Source: Saccharicrinis sp963663905 (GTDB taxonomy: Bacteria; Bacteroidota; Bacteroidia; Bacteroidales; Marinilabiliaceae). From it: a stretch of 64,000 nucleotides of DNA. Within the stretch, counting starts at the first letter, position 1. Each line of letters begins with the position of its first letter. A program made the translations under genes and the position numbers. Below are positions 28,901 to 39,082 of the stretch, in pieces. The DNA lies in contig OY760657.1 in the NCBI GenBank assembly GCA_963663905.2, positions 4,154,001 to 4,218,000 of the forward strand, read 5' to 3'. The notes below the pieces were generated by a model. That model ran no database searches, was not told the origin of the DNA, and saw only the letters and a list, made by a program, of their open reading frames with translations.

Positions 28901-31900
28901 TCGCGCTGCATAAAATAATGCAATGTCAAATCAGGAGAAGGATTCACATCTAAAGTTACCGGGAACAATGGTTTCGTAACCGTAGTGCCTGTAAATGGAT
29001 CAAGGTAAGACAAAGTACCTCCAAATGAATAACTTCGAGGTACTGTTGGAGCCGCACCTTTTTCTGGAATAAATAATATAGTTGCGCTTCCTTTTTGACC
29101 TCCAGCCAAAGTACCAGTTCCATCAATACCTGTTAAAATATCCAGCGCCTTAGTTTCTATCTCAAACAGGTCATTACTTACAACGCCATATTCATCAGTA
29201 ATTTCAAGATCTAACTTAAGTTCTTCAATTGCAGTGGTTTCATTACCATTATATATGGTAAGTGTTCCTTCAAAAGCCTCACGCGTCATGGTTAGCTTTT
29301 GAGAAATGCTTATTGTAACCGAAGCACAAACACTACTTTTACCATCCTCAACTTGCTCCTCAATTGCCAACATAGCCTGATCATGCATATCTTCAACATC
29401 AACATAACCAAGACTATTTGCATAATCTTCAGCCTCCTGAGAATCATCAAAACAACCTTGAATAACAAGTTTATCAACTATGTCAGGATATTCTGTATTT
29501 GGAGAATAAATGCCTTCGCCCCATGCAACTAAAGTTTGATTCCAGCGAGCAATAAATTCATCTATCTCATCCGGGGTAATATCAGTGTCTGCCATTGCGG
29601 ATTTAATTTCATTAGCGTTATCTACTGAAATTGCAGTTTCATTTTCTAAATAAATTCCAACCAAATTCATAAAGTCAATGATACTTTCCTTGTTTTGCCA
29701 GTCCAGTGATCCTAAATATTCATCAATATACCTAACCATTGCATCCATTTTGTATTTTGTATACAATAGTTCAATGGCTGCCTGATCTACAATAGGCGGA
29801 ATATTTTCAGCAGTTTTCACCGTTCCTTTTAACGGAACAAATTCATAAGCTAATCCACTTGCTCCTCCAGGACCTCCGGAAACTCCACCATAACAAGTAA
29901 TAATGGCGTCTGTTACCGAGATAATGCAAGGAATAGGTCCTTCCAAATACCCTAATACACACAAGAATACGTCCCATGCAGAAACACCGTCGCTAAAAGA
30001 AATACCACAGGCAATTGTATTACCAATTGGACCTGTACAACCAATTGCTGCAGCGCCTAAAGCCGTAATACATTCGAGACAGTTATCAGTTGTAGGAGAA
30101 GCCACTGATACAGATCCGGAACTACCGGTTGTAGATCCACTACCTCCACCACCTCGAGATGGCCAACCACTACCACCAACAAGAGGAACAACACCTCCAC
30201 CACCACAGGTTCTTCCATCGTATGAGAAAGAAGAACTACTACTGCGTGTTTGCAAATCAATTCCACAAATGTAATAATAGTTCGCACTGGCAACGCCGTT
30301 ACAAGCACCTGAAGCCTGAGTTGCTGTTGCCCCTTTTAGTTCTATATTAGAAGGTGCATAAGCATCTATCCTTTGCATAATTACCGGAACCTGAATGGAC
30401 TGTTGCGCCAATAAATCCATGGTATTGTAATTAGTTACAAACTCATACTCCGGATCAACAGGAAACATAAGGTTAACATCATTTGCAGTAATCAAACCTT
30501 TATTCGTTAATGTAACCATAAAAGTATAAGTCTCATCACCCAATAAAGCTGGCATTTCCTTAGGCATTTCCATCACTACAACAGGAACAGGAACATTGGT
30601 TTCAAATTCCATGATGAGTTCTATTTCATATTGATCTTCGATCTCTGTTGGAACAACTTCCCATGTATAAGTAATAGCCTGAAAGCTTAAGAATATTGTC
30701 TGTTCATTTGTTCTACCAGGATCAATAACAATCACATTTTGATATCCTTCATGCTTTTCAGCCTGAACATATAAACGATATGTCCCCTCAGGGATATCAT
30801 TCACTGCAAAAGTTCCATCAGCACTTGTAAATCCATCAGCAATAATGGCTCCACTAAAAGGATGTCGCAATTCCACATGAGCATTTTCAATATGCGGGGC
30901 CTCTTCTGTATAAAAAGTATACTCATCAACCACATCAACTAATAAATTACCTGTTTCTTCAGATACAGCCTCTATACGATATGGGATAGCCAAGCCTTGT
31001 CCATTTTCAATATTAATGGCTATATTTCCAGTAAATGGTGAATTAAGAGGAATATCCTCTCCCGGATTAAATTGTAAAATTACAGTTGCGGTATCTCCGG
31101 ATTGAATGGTTTCCAATGTATCTGAACTTACCAGTGACAACCATTCAAAATCAGGAATATCGATAACAACCTCACCTGTTTCTCCAGCTCCATCATTAAA
31201 AATATCAACTTCATACAAACGAGACTTATTTTTCGTCATTGATGTATTAATAGATGATGGCAAAGCTTTTAGATGCCCTTTTTGTGCTTGACAATAATAG
31301 AATAAAGTAAAATTGAATACAGCTCCCTCGTCACATGAAATATTCACCGGAATCTGAACATAATCATTTCCTTCAGTTGTGGATGAGCCAACAAAATTGT
31401 AATTAAACACAGCCTCTCCATTACCCGGAAGAAGATCTATTGTATCAATTTCCAGTTCAAACCCGTCCGGTATTGATTGCGGTTTAAAAACGATATTTGT
31501 TAAATCAATATTACTTCTGTTTTGCATTGTAATAGTACCTGTTCTATCAACATTCAGAAGCTCATCCCAAATTAAATATCTGTCACCCAAACGCTTCATT
31601 CCCAAAATATCGAATTCATCCTGAACCTCATCTGTATCCTGATCAGGGAAACATGCACCAACAATATAATGGCCGGCAGCTGAAACCACAGGTTCAAAAG
31701 TGGTTGAGTATTCACCCGATTCATCTGTCGTCACTTCAATAACTTCTCTGATTCCATTACATATCAGATATACATCAATATCGGTATTAGACATTGGATC
31801 GCCCTGATACGACGTTGCATCTCCATAAATTTCAATAGGATCTGTACTTAGAAACTGTGTTTCATCAACAACAGCAGTTGCACTATAAGCAGGTAATATT

Positions 31901-34900
31901 TCTAATTCAACAGCATTACTTTGATTATTAACATAAACCAGCTCTGTATTTTTAGAATCCGGATTTACTTTTAGTAAAATGAAATAATCACCAGTTTTTT
32001 CAGGAACAGTAATTATTTCCCAAAACTCCGCAAATGCATCTGCTGCAATAGGTGCTTGTAATTTAAAGCTACCTATAACCTCATCGTTGGCATCAATTAT
32101 ATTATTTTCTGAAAGATAAACTTCAATATCTACACCTGAAGGAGCAGGTGCAAAGCCATTATTCAGAATATTACATTGTACTTCTATTTGTTCTCCAGTA
32201 TATGCACTTGAAGTACTTAACGATAATTCGATAGGTTCCAGATCCGGTTTATTCTGATCTGTTACATAAATCCAGCCAATTCCTGGCGAAAATCCATCTG
32301 CTTCAGCTTTAATGGTTACCATCTGATTACCATCTTCAACATCATCGTTTATAGTTGTAATTGAAGCAACTGCTGTTGATTGTCCCTGTTCTATAATAAC
32401 AGAAGCTGGTAAGGAAACTTCACTTGCATCATTATGCGATAAATAAACGATTAAAGCCTCATCTACAGGTGTATTTCTATATATGCTAACCTGACCGGCA
32501 TTCTCTCTTCCTTCCGCTAATGAAACAGGATTAAAAGTAACAGATAAGGTAGGACCATCATTATCTAAAATGGTAACATTATCAGTTATTATACCTCCAT
32601 TAGACTCAGTTGTAGTACAATTACATGATGAAAGATAAATAGCACAAGTTAATTCCACAACACGATTTCCCTCCATGTCGCCATTATCAACTGCTCCAAG
32701 ATTAAACTGAGTTTCTGAAGTACCGATAGGTAAGGTAATATCAGTAGGATAATAAACGCTATTACTAACATTAGCACTTAAGCGAACTCGTACATATTTA
32801 TCTTCAGGATCAGTTTTTCGTATAATTCCAAATGTGGCGTACGGGCCTCCGGATTCAGATATCGTATCACTTAATATTTCAAACTCAATTCCAGGTATAT
32901 CATTATCCAAAATCGTCAATGTAGTCTCACCTTGATTCATCCCAGCCGATGATGCTATCAGACTAACCTCTTGATTTAATTCCGGAATATCATCATCTGT
33001 AATTGTAACTGATGTTTGGACTGATACTTCATTAGCTGGTATCGTAACAGATTTTTCAAAACTCCACTGATTTACTTTTTGAGAAGATAAATTTACTACA
33101 ACATCCTCGTTAGTAATTAAATTTCGTGATATTGTTAAAGGAACCTCATCTCCTTCTGTAGCCACATCAGTTTCAAAAGCTGCCGATATTGTAGCAATTT
33201 CATTATCATGAACAGTAAAAGAAACAGTAGTATCTCCATGTGCTGTTGCATTTGCTGAAATCTTTACGATTCTTGATCCATCTAAAATATCATTATCAAT
33301 GGTTGAAAGATAAAAAATGGCATTAAAACTACTGGCAGGAATTGTGACATTAGTTGGTATGGTAACCTGTCCCGAAACATCAACAGATAATGTAACATCC
33401 AAAGGCGTTGCACTATTGCTACTGCGGGACACCTGACACCTAAGCTGAGATGTTGAATTTTCAGCTTGCTCATATACTGGCATTGAAATATATAATTGAC
33501 TACCAATATTTATTGTCGATGTACTTATTAGGTTATTATCACTTTCTCCTCCAGGCTCTTCAATTAATTGATCATTAGGAAACAGTTCCACTTCAATATG
33601 TGTATTACCAGAAAATGGTAACGTATTAGGAATTTTAAACTTCATTGAGCGCAAAATTGAAGAACTTGCGTCTAAAGCTTCCTGATATATAGGAGTGCCT
33701 GTTAACTGGATTTTTGTACCGGCTAAAGTATTTAATGATACCTTCTCAGTCCATCCTCCTTCAGCTGATATCGAAGTACTATTTTCTACAGTCCATGAAA
33801 CAGTAATACTATCACCCGGTTGCACATCTGATTTATCTGTAGATATTTCAGTTACACCAACATTTGGCAAAGGTTTTAACTCAACTGTCAATGATTGTGA
33901 AGAAGATGTATTATTGTTATTATCTGTTTCTTTAATGTTGTTATAAATATCAGTACGAACGAAAACATAATAAGTACCCTCATATTCAGCAGGCAAAATA
34001 ACATCAAGGTTATTATTATAACTACTATTGGCATCTACCTGAATTTCATTCAGAACCCTGCCCAGATATAAATCCGAAGCATCGTAAACATCATCTGATG
34101 AAATATAAACACCATCATACCATCTACTTTCTGTTGTTGGTCCATCATTGGAATTCAGAACTGTATACTGAACATTAAATGTGGTAGCTGATTCTACTGG
34201 AGAAGGCACTGTAATAGCAGAAACCTGCAAATCAGGAACGATACGGGTGGTAAATAAATAAGCCTCGCTTGTATCACTACTACATCCATTGAATGAAATA
34301 ATTTTCCAATAGTAAGATTGACCATCTTCCAAATTATAAACAGTAGCATAAGTACCTGCTATTTTGGAGTAATAACTTGTTGTTGGTTCCGGATTACCAT
34401 CTTTCCAAAGCATAAGACCATAATGCGTGTTTTCCGCAGAACCTGTCCATGATAAGTTCAGACTATTGTTAAGACCTGTAGCATTGTTTTCCGGAGCAAC
34501 CAATGAAACAACCACCGGAGTAGGGCAAAATGCATGCAGAATTGAAGGATTACTATAATCAGGAACTTCATTTGCAGTAAAAGTTACTTCTTCAGTAATA
34601 TCGTATATTTTATCATTAAAAATATCATAATACTTTAGCGACATTACATCTCCGGTACTACTATTACTGTACAATCTAAGTTTATATACTTTATCACCGG
34701 ATAAAGGAAAAACTTCTGATTCGGTTTGTGCACCTCGTATCTGATTGCCAACATACGCAATGATGGCACCAGACTCAAGATAGGTCCCATCCAGATCCAC
34801 TCTAATCGCTATTTCTGTATTATATTCATACAAACGATTAAATTCTGAAGACGATGGGATATTGGGCAGTGTTAAAGTTGCCAATGTATTCATACTAATA

Positions 34901-35010
34901 AATACAAATACCAGCAAAATCATTAACCTGCACCAATAGCTTGACAGAACCTCATTTTTAGTATTATTAAAGAATCTGCCTGTTTTGTATATATTGATGC
35001 TATTTTCCAT
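25933..35010 (-). CDS. giant T9SS-secreted surface protein (FN3, CARDB, Calx-beta, conserved Cys/Gly-rich module, Ig-like, PKD)
   Basis: 3025 residues. A long N-region precedes the signal helix (about 29-45). By approximate position: FN3 (170-255); CARDB-like (260-375, 383-503, 920-1035); four Calx-beta domains (510-915); an Ig-like domain (1040-1130); a carboxypeptidase-regulatory-like domain (1370-1440); and a large conserved module (1446-2175) that I recognise as recurring in giant proteins but cannot name. The module holds a Gly-rich stretch (1598-1630) and a Cys-rich hydrophobic stretch (1645-1705). Four SbsA/Big_5-like repeats (2310-2840), PKD (2848-2937) and a type A T9SS sorting domain (2948-3025, YPNPTDG) complete it. 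I see no enzyme. It is the last gene of the operon. Confidence 0.88.
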   Translation of the reverse strand: MENSINIYKTGRFFNNTKNEVLSSYWCRLMILLVFVFISMNTLATLTLPNIPSSSEFNRLYEYNTEIAIRVDLDGTYLESGAIIAYVGNQIRGAQTESEVFPLSGDKVYKLRLYSNSSTGDVMSLKYYDIFNDKIYDITEEVTFTANEVPDYSNPSILHAFCPTPVVVSLVAPENNATGLNNSLNLSWTGSAENTHYGLMLWKDGNPEPTTSYYSKIAGTYATVYNLEDGQSYYWKIISFNGCSSDTSEAYLFTTRIVPDLQVSAITVPSPVESATTFNVQYTVLNSNDGPTTESRWYDGVYISSDDVYDASDLYLGRVLNEIQVDANSSYNNNLDVILPAEYEGTYYVFVRTDIYNNIKETDNNNNTSSSQSLTVELKPLPNVGVTEISTDKSDVQPGDSITVSWTVENSTSISAEGGWTEKVSLNTLAGTKIQLTGTPIYQEALDASSSILRSMKFKIPNTLPFSGNTHIEVELFPNDQLIEEPGGESDNNLISTSTINIGSQLYISMPVYEQAENSTSQLRCQVSRSSNSATPLDVTLSVDVSGQVTIPTNVTIPASSFNAIFYLSTIDNDILDGSRIVKISANATAHGDTTVSFTVHDNEIATISAAFETDVATEGDEVPLTISRNLITNEDVVVNLSSQKVNQWSFEKSVTIPANEVSVQTSVTITDDDIPELNQEVSLIASSAGMNQGETTLTILDNDIPGIEFEILSDTISESGGPYATFGIIRKTDPEDKYVRVRLSANVSNSVYYPTDITLPIGTSETQFNLGAVDNGDMEGNRVVELTCAIYLSSCNCTTTESNGGIITDNVTILDNDGPTLSVTFNPVSLAEGRENAGQVSIYRNTPVDEALIVYLSHNDASEVSLPASVIIEQGQSTAVASITTINDDVEDGNQMVTIKAEADGFSPGIGWIYVTDQNKPDLEPIELSLSTSSAYTGEQIEVQCNILNNGFAPAPSGVDIEVYLSENNIIDANDEVIGSFKLQAPIAADAFAEFWEIITVPEKTGDYFILLKVNPDSKNTELVYVNNQSNAVELEILPAYSATAVVDETQFLSTDPIEIYGDATSYQGDPMSNTDIDVYLICNGIREVIEVTTDESGEYSTTFEPVVSAAGHYIVGACFPDQDTDEVQDEFDILGMKRLGDRYLIWDELLNVDRTGTITMQNRSNIDLTNIVFKPQSIPDGFELEIDTIDLLPGNGEAVFNYNFVGSSTTEGNDYVQIPVNISCDEGAVFNFTLFYYCQAQKGHLKALPSSINTSMTKNKSRLYEVDIFNDGAGETGEVVIDIPDFEWLSLVSSDTLETIQSGDTATVILQFNPGEDIPLNSPFTGNIAINIENGQGLAIPYRIEAVSEETGNLLVDVVDEYTFYTEEAPHIENAHVELRHPFSGAIIADGFTSADGTFAVNDIPEGTYRLYVQAEKHEGYQNVIVIDPGRTNEQTIFLSFQAITYTWEVVPTEIEDQYEIELIMEFETNVPVPVVVMEMPKEMPALLGDETYTFMVTLTNKGLITANDVNLMFPVDPEYEFVTNYNTMDLLAQQSIQVPVIMQRIDAYAPSNIELKGATATQASGACNGVASANYYYICGIDLQTRSSSSSFSYDGRTCGGGGVVPLVGGSGWPSRGGGGSGSTTGSSGSVSVASPTTDNCLECITALGAAAIGCTGPIGNTIACGISFSDGVSAWDVFLCVLGYLEGPIPCIISVTDAIITCYGGVSGGPGGASGLAYEFVPLKGTVKTAENIPPIVDQAAIELLYTKYKMDAMVRYIDEYLGSLDWQNKESIIDFMNLVGIYLENETAISVDNANEIKSAMADTDITPDEIDEFIARWNQTLVAWGEGIYSPNTEYPDIVDKLVIQGCFDDSQEAEDYANSLGYVDVEDMHDQAMLAIEEQVEDGKSSVCASVTISISQKLTMTREAFEGTLTIYNGNETTAIEELKLDLEITDEYGVVSNDLFEIETKALDILTGIDGTGTLAGGQKGSATILFIPEKGAAPTVPRSYSFGGTLSYLDPFTGTTVTKPLFPVTLDVNPSPDLTLHYFMQRDILGDDALTPDVVEPIVPAELAVMIENNGYGMAKSVRIESAQPEIIENEKGLAIHFELIGSNLQGEPAQLGLTNINFGNIDPMTTKIGQWWFTSDLLGHFINYKTNLTHLDSRGNPDLSLVSGAELHELIRSIYVYGALDDGINDFLINEIQDAKELPDAIYLSQGQVILEVKEAQQALMTGNVTSGSTTLFVEPEHIGWNYMNINDPGNGLFSIESVIRVSDNQEIPLQNMWLTHVTLPDGKEPVYENKLHFADNFPSMSMQEYIVNWKVKSGVPPKIVSIEGLPNNVVTEQVTSAIVTFSKPIDASTFTYEDLSLRLQGGADIMNSSVITTPIDAYSFEIDLSLVTTGDGYYVLTVQAADVEDQFGISGVDGKQASWSQFLGAPAIVQFIGLPEDFSGSPFNELDIEFNLPLNTSTLTSEDISISRDGTEVEGLTTVTHVSGDTLFRLSGLADFMTIDGYYDLNVDLTGIQSSTGVTGMIQQKVNWRIDTTPPEVLEVRPITTSGYDWQHYASFEIEFTEPVTNFGWDMIDLWKDGLEQPLSQVHVDEINSTTWLLSQFRLLTYYEGDYILQIHMEEITDSAGWTGSSVYEYAWTVNRDVPAQVENLHITPDLGVSDADGVTSGRELNAVMDLIESGNTIRLYRNDNGNLVLLGERENAPVGNLTIPFTLLAGGNMNLEVHVINSLENASITSTSIYVDESPLAATIKGLPSVESDVHPSSVEIVFSRAILETTLDNSVFEVLHNGVRQTLPELTVAAVSDSVFTLEGLSLLNHLKGDYTLRINMASLHKETSGISGNGWLEGNWTLKDTNHAPIAYAGVDIIITESGTYYLDASGSSDQDGDALEYLWYAPEGIMLDDIHSATPQFTITDAVVDKTYSFILSVNDGYNVRTDKVDVIVLLSTEIKDEIQNYEVVAYPNPTDGIVFIKCDQKISRVQVFDAKGGSVYLDYPQEELIELNLINLNYGMYYVAIFVKDNIALRKIIFAP

Positions 35011-35063
35011 AGTACAACCTTTTTAAATATCCATCATTTAGTTTATTAGAGAATGCTTGGTTT

Positions 35064-38000
35064 TTAATCTCCTTTTTTAATGAACTTTCGCAGTACTTTA
35101 TTCTTATCCATCTTAATATCAATAAAATACAATCCATTAGAAAGGGATTCAATATCGATAATACACACCTCTGAGTTAAATTCTTTTTTAATAACCAAAG
35201 AACCAGCTGTATTGTAAATAGCTATATCAACAATAGGCAACAAGCTCTTTATTTCAAGATAAGCACTTGCCGGATTTGGAGACATATCTATCTGAATATC
35301 TGAATCATTACTTAATTGACCAGTAGAAATTGGTAAGACTAACTCTTTTGGCACATAAGCCTCACCTACAACATCATCAGGCACAAACAAAAGAGAATAA
35401 TTCAACTTATATACTAAATCATTATGGACAGCTTCAAATTCTATTTTCCTGTTTGGCTGATCACAATAGTAAGTCAATATAAAGATATACCTACTTAAAG
35501 CACCAACATAAAAGGCGGTTGCTTCTCCACATAATTGACCATCAAAATAGGCATTTATACCATCTCCTTCCTCTGTGATTGGATTTCCTTGATTATCCAC
35601 AAATTCAGCAATCATGGTAGAAGAGAATTCATATTGAGAAGCATATTGTTGATTTGTCTGCACGGATTTTAAAACCTCTATATTAACAGGTGGAGTATAA
35701 ATTGATTGTGGATCATATTTTATATTTCCTGCATATTGAGATTTGATTTTATAGCCGTATAAAACTCTCAAGGTTTGCAAATCACCAGCCCAACCTGATT
35801 CAGGATAATAAATTGCAGAACCATCCTCTCCTTTTACCAAAGGATTTCCGCTTGGAATGCTTGATATAATAAATGCATTATTAATAGCAACATCCGATTT
35901 TAAGAAGAAAGGTAAACTACTCCAACCCGAAACAACATTAATATTTTCAAGCGTTGGATTAATTTCTTTTCCTGTTAACTGCCATAATCCGGTTGTTGCC
36001 TTTTTATGCTGAACAGAAAGATAAAATGGAAATTCATGTAGATCACCGTACCATCCTAATCCATTATAATACGTAGCAGAATAGGCTGGCGTTTTAATGT
36101 AATCAAGATTTTCAAAAGTTAAGCTAGACATTACAGCATCAATATCTGCATCATTGGGCCTTACGGACATAGACAGCCAATTCCATCCAGCATTGATAGT
36201 TCTGGATAAAGTTAATTCCGGAATATTTACTTCAACAGTCCAATCTCTTTTAGTTAAACCATTTTCTGCAGTAACAGTATAAACCTGAGGTTGTGAAAAA
36301 TCCAAAACTAATCCATCCAATGGAGAAATTGTTGCCCATGGAGATAATTCAAAGTCTGGATTTAAATATCTGATATCATATCCATAAGGCATAAATAAAG
36401 TTACCGTTGAACTAACCTCATTTATTGAAAAGGACTCCATATTACTTAGCAATACATTTGTAATAACCGCATCGCTACTTAGCTCGTCTGTATTTGTTAA
36501 GTATATAATTACCTCATCAGGAGATGAATCTGAATGGCCATCATTTACAATCAGAGTAAACTTCAATAAAGAATCCAGCCTTACATCAGGTGCAGTAAAA
36601 GTCGGATTAGCAATAGTTGCAGACGACAAGGTAACTTCAGGTGGCGCCGACCACAAATAAGTTATAGACTCTCCATCCGGATCAGAAGAAAGAGATCCAT
36701 CTAATTGCACTAGCGTTTCCTCATCTACAATTTGATCAGTACCGGCAAATGCTATCGGTGCCTGATTTACCTGCAGAACGGTAATGTAAACAGTATCTGC
36801 ACCTGAACTTACAATACCATCACTTACTGTTAATCTAAATCGATACTCTGAATCAACAGCAACCTGCGGTGCAATAAACGAAGGTTTACTATTGGCAGGA
36901 TTAAACAGAACTACACCATCCAATGATTCCCAGGCAAACGAGATAGGCTGCAAATCCGGATCATAAGAAGCTGATCCGTCTAATTCAACAAAGCTTCCTT
37001 CAATAATCGACTCATTGTCTCCAGCATTAGCAACAGGTACTTTATTGATTTGCAACACGGTTATAATAACTGTTGCAGGATCAGAATCTGATGTTCCGTC
37101 ATTAACAACCAATGTAAATTCATAAGGAGTATTTATATGAATTTCGGGAGCAGTAAATTCAGGATTTACTATTGTTGCATCATCTAATGTAATACCATCA
37201 GGTGCTGTCCATAGATATGTAATCGGATCTCCATCTGTATCATAAGACCCAGAACCGTTCAATTGTACCGTTGTATTTTCATCAACAGAAAAATTTCCAC
37301 CGGCATCAGCAACAGGACGATAACTCGTCTGCTCAACTCTTGTAACTGCTCCATTATGAAGTACAGAATATAACGAACCTTCATTAGCCCTGAATTCGCT
37401 GAAATTAACATTGGCACTGTTGTATAGAGGCAAAGCGTTTTTAATCCGGAACAATAGATTACAAATGGTGCCTGAAGATATTCCTGTTGATGTTGCTCCA
37501 GCCAAATGAATAGTACTACCCGACAAACCTGCCTCTACATCCATTTGAGGATTTCCTCCTTCTACTCCAACAAACTCCAGATAATCACCTTGAAATGAAA
37601 CAGAAGCCTCAAAACTAAACAAGTCCCTACCTGCAGGAAGTTCTGATGTTGTAATCGGCACTATTGTATTATAATCTAATGTTCCATCCGTATTATTAAT
37701 TGTGACATTATGATCGTTAACAGTAAATACACCACTAGTTGCTGTTGCTCCCAGACCATCAACTACAGTAACCCTGGTTGTTCCACCTCGACTCCCGGTC
37801 AAGACACCTGTTCCATCCACAGAAGCCACAGTTTCGTTACTTACAGAAAAATCAAAGGGTGGAGTACCATTTACAACAGACAAACTAATAGATCCTCCCC
37901 ATAAAACCGTTCCTGATGAAGGACTAATGCTCAATGACGGTAAAGTATTTACATGCAAATAATTATTGGTATTAAACGATAATAACGTTTCATTAAAAAT

Positions 38001-39029
38001 GGTATTCTGATATTGTATATAATGATTACCACTAACATTAGCAACGAACGGAATATAAACCAAAACACCACTACCAGTAATACCTGCACCCGACGCAAAT
38101 GAAATCCGTACTCCATTATTAATGATTCGCCGTTCAAAGTTTAAACTATAATCCCCTTGTTGTAAAGGATCTTCTAACGCAGATACTCCTGAAGGAAATG
38201 AAATATCGATACTACCCGAATAAATTACAGTTCCGGGAGCAATCTCAATCATTATCGGAAAAAGAACTTCTTCAGTTGGATTGATATAGACATCCGATGA
38301 CATTGTCATTCGAACAGCTCTTATATCAAAATATCCGCTAGAGTAATTAACTTCTCCATTATTATCAGTAACAAAGGCCCTTATTTTACCAGGAGCCACA
38401 GCCTGTAATGTATTATCATTTATGATTTGACCGATACCCGCATCGGTTGTAGCAAAAACATAGGGTGCCAAACCTCCTGAGGCAGACAATGTAATCTCAT
38501 CACCAACAAACATATTCTGACTATCGGGATAAATGTTTGGAAGAGATCGTGCTGTTGCATATACATAGGAATTAGCGAAACTCATTACCGGATTACCTTC
38601 ATTCCAATAACTTTGGCCATTAGTAAAATTTACATATGAACCTCCGGAACGCAAAGAGGTAAATTCAAGGTTAAACAAATCTCCTATTCCTGCTAGGGGA
38701 GTAGACCCTGCGCCCGCTAAAACAATAACTCCCGAAGTTGATGTATTAACCAAAGGCATTCCCCAATCGGTTAATATAGCACTCAGAGAATTAACTCCAA
38801 CAAACTCCAGATAAGAAGCATTATAGGTAATATAAAACCTGTACGAATAGATTTCTTCACCTGTTAGCAAAGTATCTGCAAGAACAGCAATATTAAAAGT
38901 TTCTTTTTCTTCTATGGTTATATCTTCTATTTGTACACCCACAGATATTGCCTGTCCTTGTATATTGGTGCTTATGGAAATAACAGCTGCCCAAAACACC
39001 AGCTTTATGTATTTTAAATATGTATCCAT
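35064..39029 (-). CDS. T9SS-secreted multi-cohesin-like surface protein with PKD domains
   Basis: 1321 residues with a signal peptide (1-26, ending NIQGQA). There are three cohesin-fold modules at about 26-163, 240-360 and 443-563; the first and third share YLEFVGV and a GxGxL/GTICNLLF core. Ig/Big-like linkers lie between them (165-230, 363-435). Three PKD/REJ-like domains follow (566-843, each NVNxAPxAxAGxD..LDGS..SDPDG style), then a cadherin-like beta domain (850-935), a GWNWLSMSV duplicated region (940-1110) and a T9SS sorting domain (about 1245-1321, MSPNPASAYLEIKS). It probably acts as a scaffold or adhesin. The dockerin in the upstream gene is a natural candidate partner. The gap to each neighbour is 53 nt. 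Confidence 0.87.
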   Translation of the reverse strand: MDTYLKYIKLVFWAAVISISTNIQGQAISVGVQIEDITIEEKETFNIAVLADTLLTGEEIYSYRFYITYNASYLEFVGVNSLSAILTDWGMPLVNTSTSGVIVLAGAGSTPLAGIGDLFNLEFTSLRSGGSYVNFTNGQSYWNEGNPVMSFANSYVYATARSLPNIYPDSQNMFVGDEITLSASGGLAPYVFATTDAGIGQIINDNTLQAVAPGKIRAFVTDNNGEVNYSSGYFDIRAVRMTMSSDVYINPTEEVLFPIMIEIAPGTVIYSGSIDISFPSGVSALEDPLQQGDYSLNFERRIINNGVRISFASGAGITGSGVLVYIPFVANVSGNHYIQYQNTIFNETLLSFNTNNYLHVNTLPSLSISPSSGTVLWGGSISLSVVNGTPPFDFSVSNETVASVDGTGVLTGSRGGTTRVTVVDGLGATATSGVFTVNDHNVTINNTDGTLDYNTIVPITTSELPAGRDLFSFEASVSFQGDYLEFVGVEGGNPQMDVEAGLSGSTIHLAGATSTGISSGTICNLLFRIKNALPLYNSANVNFSEFRANEGSLYSVLHNGAVTRVEQTSYRPVADAGGNFSVDENTTVQLNGSGSYDTDGDPITYLWTAPDGITLDDATIVNPEFTAPEIHINTPYEFTLVVNDGTSDSDPATVIITVLQINKVPVANAGDNESIIEGSFVELDGSASYDPDLQPISFAWESLDGVVLFNPANSKPSFIAPQVAVDSEYRFRLTVSDGIVSSGADTVYITVLQVNQAPIAFAGTDQIVDEETLVQLDGSLSSDPDGESITYLWSAPPEVTLSSATIANPTFTAPDVRLDSLLKFTLIVNDGHSDSSPDEVIIYLTNTDELSSDAVITNVLLSNMESFSINEVSSTVTLFMPYGYDIRYLNPDFELSPWATISPLDGLVLDFSQPQVYTVTAENGLTKRDWTVEVNIPELTLSRTINAGWNWLSMSVRPNDADIDAVMSSLTFENLDYIKTPAYSATYYNGLGWYGDLHEFPFYLSVQHKKATTGLWQLTGKEINPTLENINVVSGWSSLPFFLKSDVAINNAFIISSIPSGNPLVKGEDGSAIYYPESGWAGDLQTLRVLYGYKIKSQYAGNIKYDPQSIYTPPVNIEVLKSVQTNQQYASQYEFSSTMIAEFVDNQGNPITEEGDGINAYFDGQLCGEATAFYVGALSRYIFILTYYCDQPNRKIEFEAVHNDLVYKLNYSLLFVPDDVVGEAYVPKELVLPISTGQLSNDSDIQIDMSPNPASAYLEIKSLLPIVDIAIYNTAGSLVIKKEFNSEVCIIDIESLSNGLYFIDIKMDKNKVLRKFIKKGD

Positions 39030-39045
39030 AGCTTTAATTTTAAAT

Positions 39046-39073
39046 GAGAAGATCTCATTACGAGATACTTCTC
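39046..39073 (-). other. hairpin in the 53-nt gap between the first two surface-protein genes
   Basis: GAGAAG-ATCTC (39046-39056) pairs with GAGAT-A-CTTCTC (39062-39073): an 11-bp stem with one bulge and a 5-nt loop, with no T-run after it. It is not a classic terminator. It could set relative amounts of the two messages by processing or attenuation. Confidence 0.45.
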
Positions 39074-39082
39074 AAAGAATGA

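Noticed and set aside
29903..30350. Pro/His-rich and other frames opposite the Gly-rich part of the giant protein
   Set aside because: They are antisense readings of the Gly/Ser codons; no start context or homology is visible.
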